Part shown: piece after piece, positions 1 to 5,800 of the stretch
Layout of the letters: the number at the start of each line of letters is the position of its first letter
How positions within the stretch are numbered: position 1 is the stretch's first letter
DNA from: Alphaproteobacteria bacterium
GTDB lineage: Bacteria > Pseudomonadota > Alphaproteobacteria > Sphingomonadales > Sphingomonadaceae
Assembly: GCA_028293005.1 (NCBI GenBank)
Contig: JAQGLH010000061.1
Location: 1 to 7,217 of the forward strand
Direction of reading: 5' to 3'
DNA: 7,217 nucleotides
The notes under the pieces: generated by a model
Seen by the model: only the letters and a program-made list of their open reading frames with translations
Told to the model about the DNA's origin: nothing
Databases searched by the model: none
Translations under genes and position numbers: made by a program

Positions 1-254
1 TTCTAGTTTTCCTTTGTTTATCGTGCCTTCCGAGTCGTCAACCTGCCTGGGATGCCCTATTCGCTTCGCTTGTGAAGACTCGCCGGCTTCGCGCAATTGA
101 AGGGTGCGCACGCCTGCTCGCGGCGGATCTACCAAGAAGAAGCAGTCGCCGGTCGCATTTGATGGGCGCGCGCGGTTGAACCGCGTGTAAAGCGAGGTCA
201 TGAGGGAGTTTCGGGAGCCGGCGGAACGACCAGAAGGATTTGCAGAAAGCGCCG
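1..254. other. Leader region with no supported gene
   Basis: No complete gene is supported here. One forward frame is open from position 3 to a TGA at 177-179 (58 codons, no start inside the window). It could be the tail of a gene that begins before the window, but its arginine/serine-rich end resembles no family I know. A 20-codon frame (ATG 200, stop 260-262) overlaps the methyltransferase start, but its GAGG at 194-197 lies only two bases from its ATG, so I do not call it a gene. The segment probably carries the promoter of the methyltransferase, but I see no convincing -35/-10 pair. Confidence 0.4.
171..185. repeat. Short perfect inverted repeat (possible hairpin)
   Basis: CGCGGTT at 171-177 and AACCGCG at 179-185 are exact reverse complements around a single central G. 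As RNA this would form a CGCGG/CCGCG stem with a five-base loop. No T-run follows, so it is not a canonical intrinsic terminator. It overlaps the stop codon (177-179) of the open frame entering from the left edge and lies 69 bases before the methyltransferase start. Its role is unknown. Confidence 0.4.
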
Positions 255-914
255 ATGTCTGACCTCCGCACCCTATACGATCTACGCTTTGCAGCCACTG
301 GCTTGGCCAAGCGCCACGCCGTGTGGCGAGTGCTTTGCAAGCATTTCTTCTCGAAGCTGGTACCTGCCAACTCTACGATCCTCGACGTTGCTTGCGGATA
401 TGGCGAGTTCATCAACAACATCCGCGCACGGAAGAAGTATGCGATCGATCTCAACGAGGATTCGCCCAGCCACCTCGACCCCGATGTAAACTTCTACCAC
501 ACCTCGGCGACAGACCTTTCGGCGCTGCCACGTGATGAGATCGACGTCGCCTTCACGTCGAATTTTCTCGAGCATTTTCACTCCAAGGACGAACTCGACT
601 TGTTCCTTCGAGAATTGCATATGTTGCTGAAACCGGGTGGCCGTTTCATTATAATGGGGCCCAACATACGCTATGCGTATCGCGAATATTGGGACTATTA
701 CGACCACCACTTGCCGCTATCGCATCTCTCGCTTGTCGAAGCGCTCGCTTTGGCGGGGTTCGAAGCCGAGAAGGTGATCGATCGCTTCCTGCCCTATACG
801 ATGAAGAACGGGGCGCCGACCGGCAGCTTCGTCATCCGCGCATATCTGAAGCTGTCGCCTGCATGGCGGCTCTTCGGCAAGCAGTTCCTGGTCGTGGCGC
901 GCAAGCCTGCATGA
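255..914 (+). CDS. Class I SAM-dependent methyltransferase
   Basis: A 219-residue cytosolic protein with a single Rossmann-type methyltransferase domain. The SAM-binding motif I is ILDVACGYGEF (residues 42-52). An acidic end of strand beta-2 follows at AIDLN (63-67). The motif IV-like stretch AFTSNFLEHF is at 99-108, and LKPGGRFIIMGPN at 125-137 is the usual segment after it. The substrate cannot be read from the sequence; relatives of this Methyltransf_11/23 type often sit in glycan or lipid modification loci. ATG 255 is preferred over the in-frame TTG at 240: AGAAAG at 244-249 is five bases before the ATG, whereas AGAAGGA at 232-238 is only one base from the TTG. Hand-counted G+C in 601-720 is about 48%, well below the neighbouring genes, which suggests horizontal acquisition. 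It converges with the VanZ-like gene 57 bases downstream, and no terminator is obvious between them. Confidence 0.87.
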   Translation: MSDLRTLYDLRFAATGLAKRHAVWRVLCKHFFSKLVPANSTILDVACGYGEFINNIRARKKYAIDLNEDSPSHLDPDVNFYHTSATDLSALPRDEIDVAFTSNFLEHFHSKDELDLFLRELHMLLKPGGRFIIMGPNIRYAYREYWDYYDHHLPLSHLSLVEALALAGFEAEKVIDRFLPYTMKNGAPTGSFVIRAYLKLSPAWRLFGKQFLVVARKPA

Positions 915-971
915 AATTTCCGTCGCCGGTCCAGGCATTCGTCGCAATTGGACAATTTGCCTCAGCCGCCG

Positions 972-1328
972 CTAGCAGGCCAGCCGACCGCTGTGTTTCG
1001 CCAAATATTTCATCGAACCAGCGATCAGCAATCCGACCCCGATTGCCGCGATATCCGCATACCAATCATGAATGTCGCAGTCCCTGTGAAGAGCGGGAAT
1101 TGCCTGGCCGATCTCGATCAACGCACCCAGCCCGGCCAAGCTCATGAAAATAAAACCATATCTGGCGCGCGGGTAGGCCGCGACGAAGAGCGGCGCCAGA
1201 AGCGCGAAAGCCAGCCCGTGCTCCATCTTGTCATTATGGAGGATCGTTGGCGGCGCCGGCATCCATGCAAGCAAAAGCGTCACCGCAATCGCGGACCAGA
1301 GTGCCGCTCGAAAAGCTTTGGCTACCAT
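972..1328 (-). CDS. VanZ-like family small membrane protein
   Basis: A 118-residue inner-membrane protein with about four hydrophobic segments (roughly residues 8-26, 37-52, 58-76 and 91-107). It shows the pattern of the VanZ-like family: NDKMEHGLAF (32-41) at the start of the second segment, IEIGQ (71-75) at the end of the third, and a D-x-x-D-W-x-A-D block (82-92) before the fourth. The founding member VanZ gives low-level teicoplanin resistance, but the biochemical role of proteobacterial members is not established. The start has no recognisable ribosome binding site, so it is the likeliest rather than a proven start. It lies 124 bases downstream of the DUF4142 gene on the same strand; read-through from that gene's promoter is possible but not shown. 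Confidence 0.8.
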   Translation of the reverse strand: MVAKAFRAALWSAIAVTLLLAWMPAPPTILHNDKMEHGLAFALLAPLFVAAYPRARYGFIFMSLAGLGALIEIGQAIPALHRDCDIHDWYADIAAIGVGLLIAGSMKYLAKHSGRLAC

Positions 1329-1452
1329 GATTGTGGTTTAATTCGGCTGCCCTAACGGCAACTGAACGGACTTCGATAAAGCTGCCCGAGCGCAAATCGG
1401 CCGTGGCTGGTGCCGGTGGAATGAAAGCCGAGGTTTGGCCGCAGCTTTGTGC

Positions 1453-1953
1453 TCACCTCTGGGTCACTAGCCGCTCTGCCACCGCCAAATGCTTGCGCAA
1501 GGTTGGAAGAGTCCTGCGCGCCAATGAGGTCACCGCAACGGGATCACGGCTTTTCGCTTCCGCTTCGAACTTGCCGATATCCTTCTTGTGATCCTCGACC
1601 ATGTAACGCGCAAATTCGCGATCGAACGAGGTGCCGTGCAGCCGCAGGAGCTTTGCCCGTTCGGCGGCGGCTTCAGGTGCAATCCGGTCGGTGACGGGCA
1701 CGCGCATTTGCCGCGCCAACGCGCCGACCTCGACCTTCGCCTTGCCATGATCGGTGACGAGCATGTGGCCAAAGTCGCGAACCTGACCGCTGGAGCCGCG
1801 GCGCGCCGCCAACGATCCAAGATTGACCTCGCTGTTATCGCCCTTCATCGCTTCGCCGAGGAAGGTCCGAACTTGGGGCGCCGCAGCCGATGCATCCGAT
1901 GGGGCACCGGCCAAGGCGATGCCGAGCGCCGCTACAAGAAGCTTCGTTTTCAT
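1453..1953 (-). CDS. Secreted DUF4142 domain protein
   Basis: A 166-residue protein with a Sec signal peptide (basic MKTK, hydrophobic core 5-17, likely cut after ASA near residue 23). An alpha-helical DUF4142 domain follows over about residues 27-164. Family marks are GDNSEVNLGSLAARR (38-52), VRDFGHMLVTDHGK (58-71), FARYMVEDHKKDI (114-126) and TLPTLRKHLAVAERL (148-162), including the conserved DH pairs at 68-69 and 121-122. DUF4142 proteins are predicted ferritin-like helical bundles in the periplasm or envelope; their function is unknown, although they recur among stress-induced genes. The frame stays open to 2241, but I chose the ATG at 1953 because it starts the signal peptide and has GGGAAAGG (1962-1969) eight bases upstream. 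The longer version would lie antisense over the epoxide-hydrolase-like gene. An EcfG-type promoter directly precedes it. Confidence 0.9.
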   Translation of the reverse strand: MKTKLLVAALGIALAGAPSDASAAAPQVRTFLGEAMKGDNSEVNLGSLAARRGSSGQVRDFGHMLVTDHGKAKVEVGALARQMRVPVTDRIAPEAAAERAKLLRLHGTSFDREFARYMVEDHKKDIGKFEAEAKSRDPVAVTSLARRTLPTLRKHLAVAERLVTQR

Positions 1954-1977
1954 CGTAACAACCTTTCCCGACTGCAA

Positions 1978-2002
1978 AACGACCGTCAAATCCGCTCGTT
2001 CC
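1978..2002 (-). promoter_or_regulatory. EcfG (general stress sigma factor) promoter
   Basis: On the minus strand, GGAAC (1998-2002) is followed by exactly 16 bases and then CGTT (1978-1981), continuing as CGTTTT. This matches the alphaproteobacterial EcfG consensus GGAAC-N16/17-CGTT without a mismatch. Transcription would start near 1970-1972, giving a leader of about 17-19 bases that includes the GGGAAAGG ribosome binding site of the DUF4142 gene. Of the intergenic GGAAC or GTTCC occurrences I checked, no other had a correctly spaced partner. The element fills most of the 72-bp gap to the divergent gene, whose own promoter must overlap it. Confidence 0.8.
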
Positions 2003-2025
2003 GGACACCGCACAGGAGTTTTCCG

Positions 2026-2409
2026 ATGAACAACGTTTCCAATACCGATCTGGTCCTCGATTTCCTGCGAAGCTGGGGGCCAACCAAGCAGAACATGTTC
2101 GCGGCTTTCGACACATTCATGACCGAGGAGACGGTGTGGGAGAATGTGGGGTTGGCGCGCACCGTCGGCATCGAGCAGGCAAAGGCGTTCGTCGACGCCT
2201 TTCCCGGCGCGATCGATCACATCGACGTCGAGACGCTGCACATCGCCGCGGCGGGCGACGTCGTCCTGACCGAGCGGATCGACATTCTTTACAACGAGGC
2301 GGGTGAAAGCGTCGCGACGTTGAGGGTTGCGGGCGCCTTCGAGGTCAGGAACGGGCGCATCGTCGAGTGGCGCGATTATTTCGACACTGCGTCGCTTAGG
2401 GGCGAATAA
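2026..2409 (+). CDS. Limonene-1,2-epoxide hydrolase-like (SnoaL-fold) protein
   Basis: A 127-residue cytosolic protein of the small cone-shaped alpha+beta fold shared by NTF2, SnoaL and limonene-1,2-epoxide hydrolase (LEH). In Rhodococcus LEH the catalytic set is Arg99, Asp101 and Asp132, with Tyr53 and Asn55 holding the water. Here TERIDIL gives Arg84 and Asp86, and WRDYFD gives Asp117 at the same 31-residue spacing; Asn40 matches Asn55. The Tyr53 position is Trp38. Epoxide hydrolysis is therefore plausible, but the substrate is unknown and one water ligand has changed. The start is ATG 2026, with AGGAG (2014-2018) seven bases upstream. The same frame is open back to 1588, but that part runs antisense over DUF4142 and is not believed. 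The gene converges on the PQQ dehydrogenase 40 bases downstream. Confidence 0.8.
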   Translation: MNNVSNTDLVLDFLRSWGPTKQNMFAAFDTFMTEETVWENVGLARTVGIEQAKAFVDAFPGAIDHIDVETLHIAAAGDVVLTERIDILYNEAGESVATLRVAGAFEVRNGRIVEWRDYFDTASLRGE

Positions 2410-2449
2410 TCATTCCAGTGCCCGGATGGCGCCGCCTGAAGCAATCACC

Positions 2450-4660
2450 TCAGCGCCGTCGAAGTGTCAGGGCAATCCGCCGGTCGACATTGCGCCCCGC
2501 CCCGGAAGTGCCGGCCCTGCCCTGCTCGATGCGCTTGGGCCGCGGCTCGATGGTTTCGCGGGCGCGCGCGCGGATATAGTGGCGCAATTCCTCGAGCTGC
2601 GAGTCCGTCAGTTCGCCATAGGTCGGCATTCCCTGCTCGAGCAGCAGCCCGCCGTGAACGACATTCTTGAAGAGGTCCTCGGCCAGCGGCACCGGCGAGG
2701 CGCGCAAATCGGGCGCATAGCCGGCAGCCACTACACCCGATCCATGGCAGGCCATGCAGGTGCTCGAGTAGAGCGCGGCGCCACGTTCGGCCTTGGCCTG
2801 ATCCAGCGCGAATGCAGGATCGTCGATCGGGAGTTCACGGCCCGGCGGCGGCAGGTTTGCCGGCAGGCGCGCCCTGCCGTCCATTGCGAAAGTCAGCACG
2901 CGATTGGTATGCTTGCGGGCGACCCAGCCGTATTGCGCCGACAACGAGCCCATGAAGCCGGCGCCGCTTCCGCCCCAGCCGGCGAGGATTGTGACATATT
3001 GCCGGCCGTTGGCGATGTAGGTGATCGGCGCACCGACGATGCCCATGTGGCCGTCGAACCGCCACAGCGGCTTTCCGGTATCGGCGGCGTAGGCATTGAA
3101 CATCCCGTCCCCCTGCCCCTGGAAGACGAGCCCGCCCGCGGTCGTCATCACTCCGCCGTTCCACACGCCGGGCGTCTTGACCTCCCAGACCTTGCGTTGC
3201 CGCACAGGGTCCCACGCAAGCAGCGAGCTCGTTCCGGCAGCGGGTGGAATATCGGACTGAAAGACGTGGATGCCGGCGTTCATCTGTCCCGGATGGGAAG
3301 CCCATCTCTTGCGATCTATGCCGCGGTCGTCCCAGCTCCCGGCCAGCTCGATCGTCGGAATATAGACGAGCCCGCTGTGCGGGTTATACGCCATCGGCTG
3401 CCAAGAGTGCGCGCCCGACGGCGATGGCCAGAGGTGAACTTCGCTGTTGTCGTAGCGGACATTGGGCAGTTCGACCGGCCGGCCGGTGTCGAGGTCGACA
3501 TGGCTCGCCCAGGTCGCCTTGGCGAACTTCTCGGCCGAGAGCAATTTGCCGGTCGCGCGGTCGATGATGTAGAAAAAGCCGTTCTTCGGGGCCTGCATCA
3601 GCACCTTGCGCGGCGCGCCATCGATCGTCAGCGTCGCCAGGGTGATATCCATCGCGCTGTTATAGTCCCACGTCTCCGCCGGGTTTTGCTGATAGTGCCA
3701 CTTATACGCACCGGTATCGGCGTCGAGGGCGACGATCGAGGCGAGAAACAGATTGTCGCCGCCGCCGGGGCTGCGGATCCTGGAGTTCCAGGGCGCGCCG
3801 TTGCCGGTCCCAAGATAGATGGTGTTGAAATCGGGATCGTAGGTCATCGCGTTCCACACGGTCCCGCCGCCGCCGTATTTCCAATATTCGCCAGTCCAGG
3901 TCTTGGCAGCCATCGCCATCGCCGCATTCTCGAAGCCCTTCGCGGGATCGCCGGGAACGGCGTGGAAGCGCCAGCGCTGAGCGCCTGTCGCGACGTCATA
4001 GGCTGTCACGTAGCCGCGCACCGGCGCCATGTCCGCGCCGGCGTGGCCGATGAGCACGAGGCCGTTGAACACCCGCGGCGCGCCGGTGATGTAGCGGCCG
4101 TCCCCGGCCTCGACCGTCTGCACGCTCCACACCGGCTTGCCGGTCCTGGAGTCGACCGCGATCAGGCGCCCGTCCTGCGTGCCGACGAACAGCTTGCCAT
4201 AGCCGAATGCAAGTCCGCGAGTGCCCCATTGGCCGCGCATCCGGATCCCGGCGACCTTCGCTACGTCGGGGTTGTAGGTCCATAGCAGCTTGCCTGTCAC
4301 CGCATCGACGGCATGGACGATCGCCTGATCGGCCGCGAAGTAGAGGACGCCATCGACCGCCAGCGGCACCGTCGCCGCGCTGTGCAGCCCCGGCAGCTCG
4401 AGGGACCATGCGAGGCCCAATCGGCCGATGTTCGCTCGATTGATCTCGCGCAACGGGCTGTGATGTTGCTCGTCGTAGGTGCGGCCGTACGAAATCCAGT
4501 CGGCACCGTTCGCCGCATCGGTGAACGCCGGATCGTTGGGCGGCGCATGGCGTGCAACGGCGGAGACGTTAGTGGCGCTCGGGCCCGCCGAGGAGGAGAG
4601 TCCGGAAGCAGTTGCGAGCACGAGCGCCGACAATAACGCCGGGCCTCCAAAGACCTTCAT
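2450..4660 (-). CDS. Quinohaemoprotein (PQQ + cytochrome c) alcohol dehydrogenase
   Basis: A 736-residue periplasmic enzyme expected to oxidise alcohols with pyrroloquinoline quinone and pass electrons through its own haem c. A signal peptide (1-26) precedes an eight-bladed propeller (about 50-590) with repeated tryptophan-docking strands such as DAVTGKLLW (119-127), DSRTGKPVW (170-178) and DTGKPLWRF (527-535). A cytochrome c domain follows (about 620-700) with CMACH at 635-639 and probable axial Met678 in GMPTY. The catalytic Asp is D332 in WDYN, and Asn287 in GTGN matches a metal ligand of methanol dehydrogenase. This layout is that of type II soluble quinohaemoprotein ethanol dehydrogenases. 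Oddities: the vicinal Cys pair usual near the cofactor is missing (segment MRGQWGTRG, 141-149), the Glu metal ligand appears to be Asp210, and the lanthanide-indicating position two after D332 is Asn. The ATG at 4660 has AGGGGGAGG (4668-4676) seven bases upstream; the frame runs open to 4798 without a signal sequence. No PQQ synthesis genes lie in the window. Confidence 0.92.
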   Translation of the reverse strand: MKVFGGPALLSALVLATASGLSSSAGPSATNVSAVARHAPPNDPAFTDAANGADWISYGRTYDEQHHSPLREINRANIGRLGLAWSLELPGLHSAATVPLAVDGVLYFAADQAIVHAVDAVTGKLLWTYNPDVAKVAGIRMRGQWGTRGLAFGYGKLFVGTQDGRLIAVDSRTGKPVWSVQTVEAGDGRYITGAPRVFNGLVLIGHAGADMAPVRGYVTAYDVATGAQRWRFHAVPGDPAKGFENAAMAMAAKTWTGEYWKYGGGGTVWNAMTYDPDFNTIYLGTGNGAPWNSRIRSPGGGDNLFLASIVALDADTGAYKWHYQQNPAETWDYNSAMDITLATLTIDGAPRKVLMQAPKNGFFYIIDRATGKLLSAEKFAKATWASHVDLDTGRPVELPNVRYDNSEVHLWPSPSGAHSWQPMAYNPHSGLVYIPTIELAGSWDDRGIDRKRWASHPGQMNAGIHVFQSDIPPAAGTSSLLAWDPVRQRKVWEVKTPGVWNGGVMTTAGGLVFQGQGDGMFNAYAADTGKPLWRFDGHMGIVGAPITYIANGRQYVTILAGWGGSGAGFMGSLSAQYGWVARKHTNRVLTFAMDGRARLPANLPPPGRELPIDDPAFALDQAKAERGAALYSSTCMACHGSGVVAAGYAPDLRASPVPLAEDLFKNVVHGGLLLEQGMPTYGELTDSQLEELRHYIRARARETIEPRPKRIEQGRAGTSGAGRNVDRRIALTLRRR

Positions 4661-4761
4661 CAAGTCGCCTCCCCCTAGCGCCGCTTGAACTTTTCCAGTC
4701 CGATGGCGATGCCCGTGTCGCGTTATGAATTTATTGCCGAACCGCGTACCCAAGCATGTAG

Positions 4762-4788
4762 CAGCATTTGTAACGTCCAATAATGCTG
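4762..4788. promoter_or_regulatory. Seven-base dyad, candidate operator
   Basis: CAGCATT (4762-4768) and AATGCTG (4782-4788) are perfect reverse complements separated by 13 bases, giving a 27-bp dyad. The size and spacing suit a dimeric DNA-binding regulator. It lies 102-128 bases upstream of the dehydrogenase ATG, a usual place for an activator site. The binding protein is unknown, and the match could arise by chance. Confidence 0.4.
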
Positions 4789-4931
4789 AGTCACGCAAGA
4801 TTGCGTCCAGATGACGGTGTCGTCCATGGAAGCTTCACACTGGTAAAGGTGACATTGAATGCGCAACCGCGCGAATGGCGTCTGCCCGAAACTTTTATCG
4901 CCTTTGCGATCGTCGATATGAATAGATAAGT

Positions 4932-4946
4932 GCTTGTCGCACAAGC
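4932..4946 (+). promoter_or_regulatory. Hairpin or palindrome just before the NnrU ribosome binding site
   Basis: GCTTGT (4932-4937), CGC, and ACAAGC (4941-4946) form a perfect six-base inverted repeat that ends seven bases before the GGGGA ribosome binding site (4954-4958). A smaller one, ATCGC/GCGAT with a CTTT loop, lies at 4897-4910. They could be an operator or a leader hairpin of the NnrU gene. Neither has a T-tract, so they are not terminators. Confidence 0.4.
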
Positions 4947-4964
4947 CAAGCGTGGGGAACTGAG

Positions 4965-5660
4965 ATGATCGGAACGACGACTTCGGTCCTGGCTGCGGCG
5001 CTCGCCTTCGTCGGGAGTCATTTCCTGCTTTCCCATCCCTTGCGGAGGCCGCTGGTTGCCGCGATTGGCGAGCGGGCGTTCCTGGGCATCTACTCGCTCG
5101 TGGCGGCCGTCGCTCTTGGCTGGTTGATCCTCGCGTATCGGGCCGCGCCGCCGACGCCCCCGCTTTGGCCGGTCGATGATGTGCTATGGGCAATCGTGTC
5201 CATCGTCATGCTGATCGCCTCGGTCCTGCTGATGGGCTCGTTGATCCGCAATCCGGCGCTCCCGAGCGGTGGAAAGGTGGTTTCGCTTCCCGAAGCGCCG
5301 CACGGCGTCTTCGCGATCACCCGGCACCCGATGATGTGGTCGTTCGCGCTCTGGGGTGTGTGCCACATCGCAATATTCCCGGTCGCCGCGAACATCATCG
5401 TCGCATCCGCCATCACGGTTCTGGCGCTGGTCGGAGCTGCGCTTCAGGACCGCAAGAAGGAGCGGCTGCAGCCGGACTTCTGGCCCGCCTGGGAGAGGCA
5501 GACGAGCTATCTGCCGTTCCACGCAATCGCTGCGGGCAAGGCGCGCTTCGGCGGCCTCGGAATGCACGCGATCGCCGGGGGCTTCGTCATCTGGCTGGTC
5601 GCAACCTGGGCACACATTCCGCTGAGCGGAGCAATGGCGGGCATCTGGCTGTGGATCTAG
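4965..5660 (+). CDS. NnrU family integral membrane protein
   Basis: A 231-residue polytopic inner-membrane protein with about six hydrophobic segments (roughly 6-20, 40-58, 73-92, 124-140, 143-160 and 203-218). It carries the conserved histidine-rich signatures of the NnrU family: GSHFLLSHPLR (17-27), HGVFAITRHPMMW (113-125) with the hallmark TRHP, GVCHI (131-135) and PFHA (184-187). NnrU was named for a gene linked to nitric-oxide metabolism in denitrifiers. The family also includes the plant and cyanobacterial 15-cis-zeta-carotene isomerase Z-ISO, a haem protein. No denitrification or carotenoid genes are in this window, so the function here is open. GGGGA at 4954-4958 is six bases before the ATG. 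It is divergent from the PQQ dehydrogenase. Confidence 0.88.
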   Translation: MIGTTTSVLAAALAFVGSHFLLSHPLRRPLVAAIGERAFLGIYSLVAAVALGWLILAYRAAPPTPPLWPVDDVLWAIVSIVMLIASVLLMGSLIRNPALPSGGKVVSLPEAPHGVFAITRHPMMWSFALWGVCHIAIFPVAANIIVASAITVLALVGAALQDRKKERLQPDFWPAWERQTSYLPFHAIAAGKARFGGLGMHAIAGGFVIWLVATWAHIPLSGAMAGIWLWI

Positions 5661-5800
5661 CCGCTGGATCGTCCCCGGCGGGCGCGTGAGAAACGGCCGT
5701 TGAGACCGTCGAGTGCGCATTCGTCTCCGATTGCATCAAGGCAAAGCGGTGCCAGCGCCGCCGATCCATTCATAAGCCGTCAGCACCACGGGGGCACCCA
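5661..5800. other. Convergent intergenic gap with no recognised content
   Basis: This gap lies between the ends of the NnrU gene and the LysR-type regulator. The only structure I see is a ten-base palindrome, AACGGCCGTT, at 5692-5701. There is no stem followed by a T-run in either direction and no supported small gene. Confidence 0.4.

Larger units (their letters stand above)
4661..4964. other. Divergent intergenic region of PQQ dehydrogenase and NnrU genes
   Basis: These 304 bases hold no convincing gene and are poorer in G+C than the flanks. They must contain both divergent promoters. Minus-strand signals are the strong ribosome binding site of the dehydrogenase and an A/T-rich patch at 4724-4736 that could be a -10 region. 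On the plus strand, TATGAAT (4916-4922) lies 17 bases after TTTATC, a weak promoter candidate for the NnrU gene. Inverted repeats at 4762-4788, 4897-4910 and 4932-4946 are the visible regulatory candidates. Confidence 0.5.

Noticed and set aside
200..262. Short upstream frame overlapping the methyltransferase start
   Set aside because: The possible ribosome binding site is only two bases from its ATG, the product has 20 residues and no recognisable features, and such frames are expected by chance.
915..971. Imperfect repeat GCAATTGGACAATTTGC between two convergent genes as a terminator
   Set aside because: The arms pair poorly, are A/T-rich and are not followed by a T-tract in either direction.
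1588..2025. N-terminal extension of the epoxide-hydrolase-like protein
   Set aside because: The frame is open, but this part lies antisense to the DUF4142 gene and its promoter. ATG 2026 has a good ribosome binding site and starts the conserved domain.
1954..2241. Longer start for the DUF4142 gene
   Set aside because: The extension covers the EcfG promoter and runs antisense to the epoxide-hydrolase-like gene, and it would bury the signal peptide.
2410..2449. Terminator between the convergent epoxide-hydrolase-like and dehydrogenase genes
   Set aside because: The 40 bases contain no clear stem with a T-run; any termination there must be Rho-dependent or lie inside the genes.
2327..4285. Very long forward open frame (652 codons) opposite the PQQ dehydrogenase
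   Set aside because: It is exactly antisense to a gene with a signal peptide, propeller, haem motif and strong ribosome binding site. Its translation is arginine/alanine/proline-rich low-complexity sequence of no known family, typical of a high-G+C shadow frame.
4661..4798. Longer start for the PQQ dehydrogenase (46 extra residues)
   Set aside because: It would put the signal peptide inside the protein, while the ATG at 4660 has an excellent ribosome binding site.
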